A DNA stretch of 64,000 bases from Egibacteraceae bacterium (GTDB taxonomy: Bacteria; Actinomycetota; Nitriliruptoria; Euzebyales; Egibacteraceae), in NCBI GenBank assembly GCA_030447925.1, contig JAUJNX010000008.1, positions 105,399 through 169,398 of the forward strand. Direction: 5' to 3'. The notes below the pieces were generated by a model. It did not search any database and had not been told where the DNA came from. It saw nothing but the letters and a program-made list of their open reading frames with translations. A program made the position numbers and the translations under genes. Numbering within the stretch: the first letter of the stretch is position 1; the number at the start of each line of letters is the position of its first letter. Shown piece by piece: positions 8,646-16,982 of this stretch.

Positions 8646-9380
8646 CTACCCGGTGGGCACCAGGATGCGGCCGCACTGCTCGCAGCGGGCCAGCCCGTGG
8701 GCGGAATCGGCGGCGACGTCCTCCAGCTCGGTGGCGGTCAGCTCCAGCCGGCAGCCCATGCAGGTCCGCCCGCGCAGCTCGGCCACGCCGACGCCGTCCT
8801 TGCGGGCGCGCAGGTCGTCGTAGTAGCCGAGCACCGGGCCCGGCACCTCCGCGGCGACCGCGGTGCGCTCCTCGCCGCGCTGGACCAGCTCGACGTCGAG
8901 GTCGCCGGCGGCGAGGTCGCGGGCCGCGGTCATGTCGCCGACCGCCCGGGTCAGCTCCCCGTGCTCGGTGCGCAGGCGCTCGACGCGCGCCTCCAGCTCC
9001 TCGCGCTGCTCCATGATCTCCAGGAGCGCGTCCTCGAGGTCGTTCTTGCGCCCGCGCAGCGACGACAGCTCCGCGCGGAGCGACTCCAGCTCGCGCTCGG
9101 AGGTGATCTGGCCCGAGTACATGCGGCCCTCGCCGCCCTTGCGCCGGGCGTCGACCGAGGCGATCTCGTCCTCGTGCCACTTCTGCTGGCGGGCGAGGCG
9201 GTCGAGCTGCTCGCGGCTGCTCTGGTACTCCGTCGCCAGGGTCGCCAGGCGGGCGGCGTTCTCGTCCAGGGCCTTCTGCTCGGGGAGGTTGGCGCGGCGG
9301 TGCTGGAGCTGGCGGATCGCGGTGTCCACCTGCTGCAGGTCGAGCAGGCGGCGCTGGTCCGCGGGGGTGGCGGCGATCAC
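8646..9380 (-). CDS. C4-type zinc-ribbon coiled-coil protein
   Basis: A 244-residue protein. Residues about 10-170 form a long coiled coil (many E/R/L heptads), and the C-terminus is a zinc ribbon, CMGC ... CEQCGRILVP. This is the architecture of the conserved actinobacterial C4-type zinc-ribbon family routinely found next to NIF3 genes. Start GTG 9380 overlaps the NIF3 stop by four bases (GTGA), and a GGAGGAG ribosome site precedes it. Its role is not known for certain; a nucleic-acid or RNase-H-linked role has been suggested by gene context. Confidence 0.88.
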   Translation of the reverse strand: MIAATPADQRRLLDLQQVDTAIRQLQHRRANLPEQKALDENAARLATLATEYQSSREQLDRLARQQKWHEDEIASVDARRKGGEGRMYSGQITSERELESLRAELSSLRGRKNDLEDALLEIMEQREELEARVERLRTEHGELTRAVGDMTAARDLAAGDLDVELVQRGEERTAVAAEVPGPVLGYYDDLRARKDGVGVAELRGRTCMGCRLELTATELEDVAADSAHGLARCEQCGRILVPTG

Positions 9381-10261
9381 GTTGCTCCTCCGGGCTGGTC
9401 CCCTCGCGCACCGCCCGGGACGTAGGCCGCCCAGGGCTCGGTGACGACGTCCGACGCTAGCAGGCGGGCGGTCAGGCCGCGCCCGGCGGCGGCGGCCGCC
9501 AGGCGCGCCACGGCGGCGGGAAGGGCGGCCGCCTCGGTGGCCCAGTGGCCCGCGTCGACCAGGGCCAGGCCCTGGGTGCGGGCGTCCAGGACCGCGTGGT
9601 GGCGCAGGTCCCCGGTCACGTAGACGTCGGCCCGGGCGGCCAGCGCGTCGCCGATGTGGCCGTCGCCCGCCCCGCCGCAGGCGGCGACGCGCAGGACGGG
9701 CGCGTCGAGGTCGCCGGCCACGCGCAGGTGCGGCGACGGCAGGCCGGCCGCCAGCGCGTCGGCGATGTCGCGCAGCGGCCGTGGCGCCCCCAACTCGCCC
9801 ACCAGGCCGCTGCCCTTCGCCCGCCCCTGGTCCCCGCCCGCGCCGCCGGCGCCGGCCGCCCCGCCGCCCGGGAGGGGCACCAGGGGCCGGACGTCGCGCA
9901 GGCCCAGGATGCGCGCGACGGGGTCGGTGGTGCCCGGCACGGCCGCGTCCAGGTTGGTGTGGGCCGCCAGGACCGCGATGCCGGCGCGCGCGGCGGCCAG
10001 GACCAGGCGCCCCGCGGCGGTCGCGGGGGTCAGGCGGGCCAGCGGGCGGAACAGCAGGGGGTGGTGGGCGAGCACGAGGTCGGCGCCCGCCGCCGCGGCC
10101 TCGGCCAGGGTGGCGGCGGTGACGTCGAGGCAGACCAGGACCGCGGTGACCCGGTCGTCGGGGTCGCCGACCTGCAGCCCGGTCGCGTCCCACCCGGCCG
10201 CGTCGCGCTCGGGCCAGACCTCGTCGACCAGCGCCACCCAGTCGCCCAACCGGTCGCTCAC
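9377..10261 (-). CDS. NIF3/DUF34 family metal-binding protein
   Basis: A 294-residue member of the universal NIF3 (YbgI, DUF34) family, a two-metal protein. Metal ligands are seen in LAHHPLLFRP near residues 67-76, HTNLDAA near 105, and GHWATEAAALP near the C-terminus. Start is GTG 10261 preceded by GGAGGC. It is translationally coupled to the zinc-ribbon gene by a 4-base overlap, a conserved gene pair. An alanine/glycine-rich insert ([15 protein letters not shown]) interrupts the middle, as often seen in high-GC genomes. Some relatives have been linked to GTP cyclohydrolase or metal-insertase activity; not certain here. Confidence 0.88.
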   Translation of the reverse strand: MSDRLGDWVALVDEVWPERDAAGWDATGLQVGDPDDRVTAVLVCLDVTAATLAEAAAAGADLVLAHHPLLFRPLARLTPATAAGRLVLAAARAGIAVLAAHTNLDAAVPGTTDPVARILGLRDVRPLVPLPGGGAAGAGGAGGDQGRAKGSGLVGELGAPRPLRDIADALAAGLPSPHLRVAGDLDAPVLRVAACGGAGDGHIGDALAARADVYVTGDLRHHAVLDARTQGLALVDAGHWATEAAALPAAVARLAAAAAGRGLTARLLASDVVTEPWAAYVPGGARGDQPGGAT

Positions 10262-10453
10262 GCCCCGCCTCCCCAGGGCGTCGGCGCCGCCCTCCCCGTC
10301 GTTCCGCGCGGCAGCGTATCGGCAGGGCCCACCGGTCGGGCGACCAGGTGGCCGTCGGGGCCGGACCGGGGCAACCTGGCCGCCACCCCGCGCGTCTTGT
10401 CCCCGAGGCGCCGCGGCGCGCCGACGTCGAGGCACGAGGAGCGATCCACCGGC

Positions 10454-12013
10454 ATGCGCATCACGTCCATCGGCCACGCAGGGCTGTTCGCCGAGACCGC
10501 CCGCGGCACCGTCCTGTGCGACCCGTGGTTCAACCCGGCCTACTTCGCGTCCTGGTTTCCGTGGCCGAGCAACGAGGACCTGGACCTGGACCTCCTCGCG
10601 CGGCCCGACTACCTCTACGTCTCGCACCTGCACCACGACCACTTCGACCCGGTGTTCCTGCGCGACCACGTGAGCAAGGACACCACCGTCCTGCTGCCGG
10701 ACTACCCGGTGGGCGACCTCGAGCGCGAGCTGACCGACCTGGGCTTCACCAGCTTCGTGCGCACCCGCCACAACGAGCCGGTGGAGCTGGCGACGGGCCT
10801 GCGGGCGATGATCTGCGCCCTGGTCGCGCCCACCGACGGGCCCATCGGGGACTCCGGCCTGGCGCTGGACGACGGCGAGGTCCGCATCTTCAACCAGAAC
10901 GACGCGCGGCCGGTCGAGCTGGAGCCGCTGCACGCCTTCGGGCCGTTCGACGGGCACTTCCTGCAGTACTCCGGCGCCATCTGGTACCCGATGGTCTACG
11001 ACTTCCCGGAGCGCATGAAGACGACCATCGGGCGGCGCAAGCGCGCCAACGGCATGGCGCGGGCCAAGAAGTACGTCGAGGACCTCAAGGCCGCCTACAT
11101 CTTCCCCTTCGCCGGCCCGCCCGCCTTTCTGGACGACGACCTGTTCGCGTTCAACGACGTCGGCCCCGACGACGCCAACGTCTTCCCCGACCAGCAGGTG
11201 TTCCTGGACTACCTGCGGTCCGAGGGCATCGACCAGGGGCGCCTGATCGTCACCGGGTCGGTGGTCGACCTGCGCGACGGGTCCTGCACGGTCACCCACC
11301 CGGTGCCCGACGACGAGGTCGCGTCGCTGTTCACCGACAAGGAGCGCCACCTGCGCGCCTACCAGGAGCGCCAGCGCCCCCGGATCGCGGCGGAGAAGGC
11401 CGCGTGGCCCCGCGGCGCGGTCGACGACCTCGTCGGCACCCTCAAGGCCTGGTGGGAGCCGCTGCTGGCGCAGGCCGACCAGACCTGCGAGGGCATCAAC
11501 GGCCGCATCGTGCTGGAGACCGGCGACGACCGGGTCCTCATCGACTTCCTGGAGCGCCGCGTCGACCACTGGAAGGGCGAGCAGGCCCGCTACGTGTTCA
11601 CCATCGACCGGCCCCTGGTCGAGTCGTGCGTCCTGCGCCGCCAGGAGGACTGGGTCAACGAACTGTTCCTGTCCTGCCGCTTCCGGGCCCACCGCGAGGG
11701 GCCCTTCAACGAGTACGTCTACAACTTCTTCAAGTCGCTCTCGCCGGAGCGCATGCAGTACACGGAGGGCTACTACGCCGAGCAGGCGCCGGTGCAGGAG
11801 CTGCTGCGCTTCGACGACTGGATGGTCCAGCGCCGCTGCCCGCACCTCAAGGCCGACCTCGCCCGCTTCGGGGAGGTCGAGGACGGGGTGCTCACCTGCA
11901 CGATGCACGGCTGGCAGTTCGAGCTGGACGGCGGCCGCTGCCTGAACTCCGACGACCGCCGGCTGGTCACCCGCCCGGCGACGGCGGACGACCCGCCACC
12001 AGCGCGGGCGTGA
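10454..12013 (+). CDS. MBL-fold/Rieske [2Fe-2S] fusion protein
   Basis: A 519-residue protein. The N-terminal half is an UlaG-like metallo-beta-lactamase fold with VSHLHHDHFD (HxHHDH, residues 58-63). The last 60 residues are a Rieske domain with C462-x-H464 and C482-xx-H485 (CPH ... CTMHGW). The combination recalls CMP-N-acetylneuraminate hydroxylase, which joins the same two domains in the opposite order. Start ATG 10454 has GAGGAG at 10436-10441. Its 3' end overlaps the convergent HAD gene by 47 bases. The probable role is an oxygenase or redox-linked hydrolase; the substrate is unknown. Confidence 0.8.
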   Translation: MRITSIGHAGLFAETARGTVLCDPWFNPAYFASWFPWPSNEDLDLDLLARPDYLYVSHLHHDHFDPVFLRDHVSKDTTVLLPDYPVGDLERELTDLGFTSFVRTRHNEPVELATGLRAMICALVAPTDGPIGDSGLALDDGEVRIFNQNDARPVELEPLHAFGPFDGHFLQYSGAIWYPMVYDFPERMKTTIGRRKRANGMARAKKYVEDLKAAYIFPFAGPPAFLDDDLFAFNDVGPDDANVFPDQQVFLDYLRSEGIDQGRLIVTGSVVDLRDGSCTVTHPVPDDEVASLFTDKERHLRAYQERQRPRIAAEKAAWPRGAVDDLVGTLKAWWEPLLAQADQTCEGINGRIVLETGDDRVLIDFLERRVDHWKGEQARYVFTIDRPLVESCVLRRQEDWVNELFLSCRFRAHREGPFNEYVYNFFKSLSPERMQYTEGYYAEQAPVQELLRFDDWMVQRRCPHLKADLARFGEVEDGVLTCTMHGWQFELDGGRCLNSDDRRLVTRPATADDPPPARA

Positions 12014-12635
12014 GGTCGTCCAGGCCGGCCACCACGGCGTCGGCCAGGGCCAGCGCGTCGGGCGCGGGCGGGAAGTGCGGGTTGGGGACCGCGACGACGC
12101 GCAGGCCCGCCGCCGCCGCCGACCGCAGCCCGTTGGCGGAGTCCTCGACGGCGGTGCAGCGCGCGGCCTCGGCCCCCAGGCCGGCGACCGCGGCGAGGTA
12201 GACGTCGGGGGCGGGCTTGCCCCGCGCCACCTCCTCGGAGGACACGGTCACGGCGAAGTGGCGGCCCAGGCCGCTGACGGCCAGGACCGTGTCGATCACC
12301 GAGCGGTTCGACGACGACGCCAGGCCCAGCGGCCAGCGCGCCGCGAGCCGCTCCACCGCGGCCACGGCCCCGGGCAGCAGCGGCAGGTGCGCGCGGTAGC
12401 GGGCCAGGACGCCCTCGGCGACGTCGGCGCTGATCTCGGCCGGGTCGCCCGGCACGCCGAGCGCGTCGCGCAGGTGGGCCGACCACTCCGGCGCGCTCAT
12501 GCCCATCATGGTCAGGGTCGCGGCCTCGTCCCAGCGCCCGCCGCGCGCGGCGACGTAGTCCCGGCGGACCTCGTCCCAGACCTGCTCGGAGTCGATCAGC
12601 ACGCCGTCGAGGTCGAACACGACCGCCTCGATCAC
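11967..12635 (-). CDS. HAD-superfamily phosphatase, beta-phosphoglucomutase-like
   Basis: A 222-residue HAD hydrolase with motif I DLDGVLIDSE (nucleophile and general acid aspartates), motif II ASSSNRS, motif III KPAPDVYL and motif IV VEDSANGL. The cap region fits subfamily IA (phosphatase or phosphomutase on sugar phosphates). Start GTG 12635 overlaps the stop of the upstream amidotransferase gene by four bases (GTGA), so the two are coupled. The 3' end overlaps the convergent MBL/Rieske gene, so their transcripts are mutually antisense there. Confidence 0.9.
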   Translation of the reverse strand: MIEAVVFDLDGVLIDSEQVWDEVRRDYVAARGGRWDEAATLTMMGMSAPEWSAHLRDALGVPGDPAEISADVAEGVLARYRAHLPLLPGAVAAVERLAARWPLGLASSSNRSVIDTVLAVSGLGRHFAVTVSSEEVARGKPAPDVYLAAVAGLGAEAARCTAVEDSANGLRSAAAAGLRVVAVPNPHFPPAPDALALADAVVAGLDDLTPALVAGRPPSPGG

Positions 12636-13363
12636 CCGGCGCGCCCGCCCCGCGCCCAGGCCGCGGCCAGGTCGACCCAGCGGCCCAGCAGCGCGCGGCC
12701 CATGCGCTGGTGGGCGGCGTCGTGGCGCCGCGCCGCGGCGACCAGGTCGTCGGGCTCCCAGCCGTTCGCGCGCAGGTAGTCCGGCACGCCGGGCCCGCGC
12801 ACGTAGCCGGCGACGAGGTCGGCGTCGAACTCCGGGTGGAACTGCACGCCCCAGGCGCGCTCCCCCGCGCGCAGCCCGTGGACCGGGGTCGCGTCGCTGG
12901 CGGCCAGGACGGCGACGCCGGGGCCGGCGGTGATGGTGTCGCCGTGCGCGTTGAACGTCGGGGTGCCGTCGTCGAACACCGACAGGAGCGGGTCGTCGCG
13001 ACCCGCGGGGGTCCGGTTGACCGGGATGAAGCCGATCTCCGGCGTCGTGTGGGCGACGCTGCCGCCCGTGGCCTCGGCCAGCAGCTGCGCGCCCAGGCAC
13101 AGGCCCAGCACCGGCGTGCCCGCCGCCACGCAGTCGGCGAGCAGGCGGCGCTCGTCCTCCAGGTGGGGGAACTCCTCGGTCTGGTCGGTGTTCATGTCCC
13201 CGCCGAGGACGACCAGCCCGCCGATGGCGCGCGGGTCGGGCGGCACGGGCTCCCCGGCGTGCAGGGCGACGGTGCGCCAGGGCGCGCCGCGCTCGTCCAG
13301 CACCCGGGCCAGCAGGCCCGCGTGCTCGTAGGGCAGGTGCTCGAGGACCGCGAGAGGCAGCAT
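12632..13363 (-). CDS. Class I glutamine amidotransferase (GATase1) domain protein
   Basis: A 243-residue stand-alone GATase1 protein. The nucleophile cysteine is in LGLCLGAQLLAEA and the His-Glu of the triad in GVQFHPEFDADLV. It resembles GMP-synthase-like amidotransferases that hydrolyse gamma-glutamyl bonds, and it carries no synthetase domain. ATG start at 13363. Translationally coupled to the HAD phosphatase. A gamma-glutamyl hydrolase role (as for PuuD-like enzymes) is possible but not shown. Confidence 0.9.
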   Translation of the reverse strand: MLPLAVLEHLPYEHAGLLARVLDERGAPWRTVALHAGEPVPPDPRAIGGLVVLGGDMNTDQTEEFPHLEDERRLLADCVAAGTPVLGLCLGAQLLAEATGGSVAHTTPEIGFIPVNRTPAGRDDPLLSVFDDGTPTFNAHGDTITAGPGVAVLAASDATPVHGLRAGERAWGVQFHPEFDADLVAGYVRGPGVPDYLRANGWEPDDLVAAARRHDAAHQRMGRALLGRWVDLAAAWARGGRAG

Positions 13364-13423
13364 CGGCCCGACGCTAGCGCCTGGTGCCGGGGGTCGCGGT
13401 CCCGCCCCTGGCAGACTGCGCCC

Positions 13424-14200
13424 GTGGACGCGGGGCGGGTGGCGCTGGTCACCGGGGTGAGCCGGAGGGGCGCCATCGGCGCCGCCATCGCGCGGCGGCT
13501 GGCCGCCGACGGCGCGCGCCTGGTCCTGCACGGCTGGTCGCCCCACGACGCCGCGCAGCCGTGGGGCGACGACCCGGGCGGGGTCGACGCGCTCGTCGCC
13601 GAGCTGCGGGCCGGCGGCACCGAGGTCGTCGCGCTGACGTCGGACCTCGCCGACCCGGCGGTGCCCGCCGCGGTCGTGGACGCCGCGGTCGGCGCCTTCG
13701 GGCGCCTCGACGTGCTCGTCGCCAACCACGCGCGCAGCAGCGCCCAGACCCTGGAGGACCTGACCGCCGCGGAGCTCGACGTCACCTTCGCGGTCAACAC
13801 CCGCGCCACGCTGCTGCTGGTGCGCGCCTTCGCCGCCGCCCGCCGCGAGCCCGGCGGTCGGGTGGTCCTGTTCACCTCCGGCCAGTACCACGGCGCGATG
13901 CCCGGCGAGCTGCCCTACATCGCGTCCAAGGGGGCGCTGCACCAGGTCACCCCCAGCCTGGCCGTGCACCTCGCCCCGCGGGGGATCACCGTCAACTGCG
14001 TGAACCCCGGTCCCAACGACACCGGCTACGCCGACCAGGCGACCCTCGGCGCGGTCGCCGCGGCGGTGCCGATGGGGCGCTGGGGCCGGCCGCAGGACGC
14101 CGCCGCGCTGGTCGCCTGGCTGGTGTCCGACGACGCCGGGTGGGTGACGGGCCAGGTGATCGCCTCCGACGGCGGCTGGTCCGCGCGGTCGGGGACCTGA
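13424..14200 (+). CDS. Short-chain dehydrogenase/reductase
   Basis: A 258-residue classical SDR. The cofactor loop is TGVSRRGAIGAAIA (family TGxxxGxG with a one-residue extension), followed by ANHARSS, the catalytic serine region FTSGQYHG, and the YxxxK pair in YIASK. The C-terminal GQVIASDGGWS is typical. A charged residue pattern after strand 2 (HGWSPHD) is unusual and does not settle NAD versus NADP use. GTG start; CAGACT six bases before it suggests a leaderless transcript. Divergent from the amidotransferase operon. Substrate unknown. Confidence 0.88.
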   Translation: MDAGRVALVTGVSRRGAIGAAIARRLAADGARLVLHGWSPHDAAQPWGDDPGGVDALVAELRAGGTEVVALTSDLADPAVPAAVVDAAVGAFGRLDVLVANHARSSAQTLEDLTAAELDVTFAVNTRATLLLVRAFAAARREPGGRVVLFTSGQYHGAMPGELPYIASKGALHQVTPSLAVHLAPRGITVNCVNPGPNDTGYADQATLGAVAAAVPMGRWGRPQDAAALVAWLVSDDAGWVTGQVIASDGGWSARSGT

Positions 14201-14305
14201 CCGGCGCGATCGCCCGCCGTCGCGGGACACCCGCGGCACGCGCGCGGCCACGGGTCCGGGCGCAGAATGACGGTCCGGACGACCGGCGCGACCTTGGGGG
14301 CGACC

Positions 14306-15139
14306 ATGTGCACGGGCCACACGACGACGGCCGAGGAGGACCGCGCGACGCTGACGCGGCGGGCGGCGCTGGTCGGGGGCGGCGCGGCGGCGCTGACCGC
14401 CCTCCTTCCCGGCACCGCCGGCGCCGCCCGCCCGCCCGACCGGGGTCGGCGCGGACGCCGCCTCCAGGACCTGACCTACGAGCTCACGGTCGACTTCCCG
14501 GTGTTCGCGGCCGGTGAGGAGCCGTCCAAGCGCCCCGGGCGGACCTTCGAGCGCGACGGCTACTACATCCAGGAGTGGACGCTGTTCGAGCACACCGCCA
14601 CCCATGTCGACGCGCCCGGCCACTTCGTCCCGGGCGGGCGCCTCGCGCCGCAGCTCACCCTGGAGGAGCTGGTCGTCCCCGCCGCCGTCGTCGACATCGC
14701 CGCCCGCGCCGCCGCCGACCCCGACACGGTCGTGACCGTCGACGACCTGCGCGCGCACGAGCGGCGCCACGGGCGGATCCCCCGCGGCGGCCTGGTGCTG
14801 ATGCACTCGGGCTGGCAGGCACGGCTGGCCGAGCCGGGCGCCTACCGCAACGCCGACGCCGAGGGCGTCCTGCACTTCCCCGGTTTCGACCCGGAGGCGG
14901 CCGACTGGCTGGTCCGCCGCCGCGACGTCGCCGGGATCGGCGTCGACACCCTGAGCCTGGACCCGGGCAACTCGACGACCTTCGGCACCCACCTGGGGGT
15001 CCTCGGCGCCGACCGCTACGGGATCGAGAACGTCGCCAACCTCGACCGCGTGCCGCCGTCCGGGGCGGAGGTGACCGTCGGGCTGATCCCCTGGCAGGAC
15101 GGCTCCGGCGGCCCGGCCCGGGTCCTCGCCCGCTGGTGA
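14306..15139 (+). CDS. Cyclase-family (kynurenine formamidase-like) hydrolase with Tat signal
   Basis: A 277-residue metal-dependent hydrolase of the cyclase/KynB family. The metal motif EHTATHVDAPGHF is at residues 95-107 (HxxxHxDxxxH). A twin-arginine signal TRRAALVGG (residues 17-25) is followed by a hydrophobic stretch ending AGAA, so the enzyme is probably exported folded. ATG 14306 with GGGGG upstream is preferred over 14267. The stop overlaps the next gene (AraC regulator) by four bases. Substrate unknown; amide or lactone hydrolysis is the family chemistry. Confidence 0.85.
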   Translation: MCTGHTTTAEEDRATLTRRAALVGGGAAALTALLPGTAGAARPPDRGRRGRRLQDLTYELTVDFPVFAAGEEPSKRPGRTFERDGYYIQEWTLFEHTATHVDAPGHFVPGGRLAPQLTLEELVVPAAVVDIAARAAADPDTVVTVDDLRAHERRHGRIPRGGLVLMHSGWQARLAEPGAYRNADAEGVLHFPGFDPEAADWLVRRRDVAGIGVDTLSLDPGNSTTFGTHLGVLGADRYGIENVANLDRVPPSGAEVTVGLIPWQDGSGGPARVLARW

Positions 15140-15984
15140 GCGTCGAGGCGGTCACCGGGCGGCCCGCGCCCGCGCTCAGCGCATGGGTGCGCCGCTACGT
15201 CGGCTACCGCCTCACCGGCGTGCCCCCGGGGGTCCACCTGGGCCTGCCGTCGCGCCACCTGACCGTCGTGCTCAGCCTGGCGGGGCCCGTGCGCCTCACC
15301 GCCATGCCCGACCCCGCCCAGTCGCCCGGGGCGTTCCAGGCGCTGGCGGGCGGCCTCGCCACCCGGCCCGCGGTGATCGCGCAGGACGCCGTCCAGGAGG
15401 GCGTGCAGCTCGAGCTCACCCCCGCCGGGGCCCGCGCGCTGCTCGCCGTGCCCGCCGGGGCGCTCGGGCCGGCGGTGGTGGGACTCGAGGACCTGCTCGG
15501 CGCCGGCGCGCGCGAGCTGCTGGACCGCCTGGCCGCCACCGCGGGCTGGGCCGGGCGCTTCGCCGTCCTCGACGACGTCCTGGTGCGGCGGCCCGGTCCC
15601 GCCCGCCCGCCCGACGCGCCGCTGGCCCGGGCGTGGGACCTGCTGGTGGCCAGCGGCGGCACCGTCCGCGTCGGCGAGCTCGCCGAACGGGTCGGCTGGA
15701 GCCGGCGCAACCTGGCCGACCGCTTCCAGCGCGAGTACGGGCTCCCGCCCAAGGCGGCCGCCCGGGTGGTCCGCTTCGAGCGGTCGCGGGCCCTGGTCCA
15801 GCGCCGCGACCGCCCGTCGCTGGCCGCGGTCGCCGCCGCCTGTGGCTACGCCGACCAGGCCCACCTGGCCCGCGAGTGGCGCGACCTGGCCGGCTGCCCA
15901 CCGTCGGCCTGGCTCGCCGCGGAGGACCTCCCATCCGTCCAAGCCGTCGCGGCGGCGACCGGGCACGATCCCGGGCATGACTGA
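15136..15984 (+). CDS. AraC-family transcriptional regulator
   Basis: A 282-residue regulator. An N-terminal sensor region (LPSRHLTVVLSLAGPVRL), typical of the DUF6597-like group of AraC proteins, is followed by the C-terminal double HTH: VGELAERVGWSRRNLADRF and VAAACGYADQAHLAREWRD. GTG start overlaps the cyclase stop by four bases, and its end overlaps the VOC gene by eight. The three are therefore one operon, and the regulator probably controls its own cluster. Confidence 0.85.
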   Translation: MSVEAVTGRPAPALSAWVRRYVGYRLTGVPPGVHLGLPSRHLTVVLSLAGPVRLTAMPDPAQSPGAFQALAGGLATRPAVIAQDAVQEGVQLELTPAGARALLAVPAGALGPAVVGLEDLLGAGARELLDRLAATAGWAGRFAVLDDVLVRRPGPARPPDAPLARAWDLLVASGGTVRVGELAERVGWSRRNLADRFQREYGLPPKAAARVVRFERSRALVQRRDRPSLAAVAAACGYADQAHLAREWRDLAGCPPSAWLAAEDLPSVQAVAAATGHDPGHD

Positions 15985-16372
15985 CGCGATCGTCTGGCCC
16001 ACCCTGACCTACACCGACGCCCCGGCCGCCATCCGCTTCCTGGTGGACGCCCTGGGCTTCGAGGAGCGCGCCGTGTACCCGGGCGAGACGCCCGGCAGCG
16101 TCGCCCACGCCGAGCTGCGCTGGCCCGGCGGGGGCGGCGTGATGCTCGGCAGCGCCGGCGGCGCCGCCGACGTGCCGCCGGGCGTCGGGTCGATCTACAT
16201 CGTCACCGACGACATCGACGCGCGCTTCGCGCGGGCCGTCGCGGCCGGCGCGACCCCCGTCCGGGAACCGCGCGACGAGGACTACGGCGGGCGCGACTTC
16301 ATCGTCCGCGACCCCCAGGGCGTGCACTGGAGCATGGGCACCTACGCCGGCCAGCCCGCCCCCTCCTCCTGA
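15977..16372 (+). CDS. VOC-family (glyoxalase-like) protein
   Basis: A 131-residue single vicinal-oxygen-chelate module pair. WPTLTYTDAPAAIRFLVDAL at the start and FIVRDPQGVHWSMGTY at the end are the standard halves. Metal-site residues are not all obvious, and such proteins may bind antibiotics or act as lyases or dioxygenases. The ATG start lies eight bases inside the AraC gene. Third gene of the cyclase-AraC-VOC operon. Confidence 0.85.
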   Translation: MTDAIVWPTLTYTDAPAAIRFLVDALGFEERAVYPGETPGSVAHAELRWPGGGGVMLGSAGGAADVPPGVGSIYIVTDDIDARFARAVAAGATPVREPRDEDYGGRDFIVRDPQGVHWSMGTYAGQPAPSS

Positions 16373-16405
16373 CCCCCCATCCGCCGGCGGCTGGACGATT
16401 TCTAG

Positions 16406-16585
16406 AGCGCGTGCTCTACCGCGCTGTGGGCCTCTGACCGCTGGCCGCGCATGCGCCTCGGCGGTGGCCTGGTCGTCGGGGCGGCCGGCGGCCACGGTCC
16501 CGTCGGCTACCGGGTGGTGGAGCACCTCCCCGCCCGCCGCGTCGCCTTCCGGTTCCTGGGCTCCCGACCGCGCGGCCTGACCGGG
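16406..16585 (+). pseudogene. Fragment of an SRPBCC-family gene
   Basis: One frame reads WPRMRLGGGLVVGAAGG, then HGPVGYRVVEHLPARRVAFR and FLGSRPRGLTG, which looks like the middle of an actinobacterial SRPBCC (START-like) protein. The family pattern after the last segment (GxHxFxV) is replaced by unrelated sequence at about 16586, exactly where the minus-strand ycnI fragment ends. No proper N-terminus or stop is present. I call it a gene fragment of about 55 residues. Family assignment is from memory of the pattern and needs a profile search. Confidence 0.5.
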
Positions 16586-16855
16586 TGCGGTGAGCACCCC
16601 GCCGTCGGCGGTGACGTCCCAGCCCGGGACCGGCTCGACCAGGGGCTCGACCCCCTCGGGCAGCTCGACGCGGACCCGAGTCGTCGCCGCCGCGTCGGAC
16701 TCGTTGGGCACCCGGACGGTGTACTCGGCGAACGCGCCGGGCGAGGGGTCGTCCACCCGCACGGTCACGTGCGCCGACGCCGCCGCCGCCGGCACCAGCA
16801 GCACCGCGGCCACCGCCCCCGTCACCCCCACCCTGCGCAGCCATCGCATCCGCAC
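16586..16855 (-). pseudogene. 5' fragment of a ycnI-like (DUF1775) copper-related gene
   Basis: The minus strand encodes a signal peptide (LRRVGVTGAVAAVLLVPAAA) followed by SAHVTVRVDDPSPGAF and the YcnI core PNESDAAATTRVRVELPEG. In YcnI the mature N-terminal histidine (AHVTV) binds copper. Homology stops at about VPGWDVTADGG; beyond 16590 all three frames are unrelated. About 85 residues of an expected 200 or more survive, so the gene is truncated at the junction with the SRPBCC fragment. Together with the flanks this is the only gene-free stretch over 300 bases (16373-16982). Confidence 0.65.
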
Positions 16856-16982
16856 CCCGCCCTCCTCCCGCCGCGGCCGGGCGGTCCCCGGCTCTGCGGG
16901 AGAGGTGCGCGCGGAGGGGCCCGGAGTTCCGGCGCGGGGAGGAATCCCGTGCGCGACGGGTCCGTTCTACCGTGGACCTCCC

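Noticed and set aside
8646-8700. rnpB ending inside the zinc-ribbon gene
   Set aside because: Helix P1 pairs at about 8262-8276 and 8624-8638, so the RNA starts just outside the gene.
9545-12201. Several very long open frames (600-840 residues) crossing real genes on both strands
   Set aside because: They are shadows of high-GC coding sequence: Arg/Pro/Gly-rich with no domains, while another frame shows a full known protein.
16403-16417. Inverted repeat TAGAGC-GCG-TGCTCTA, partly tRNA-like on the minus strand
   Set aside because: No acceptor stem or T-arm is present around it, so it is not a tRNA gene or a clear att remnant.
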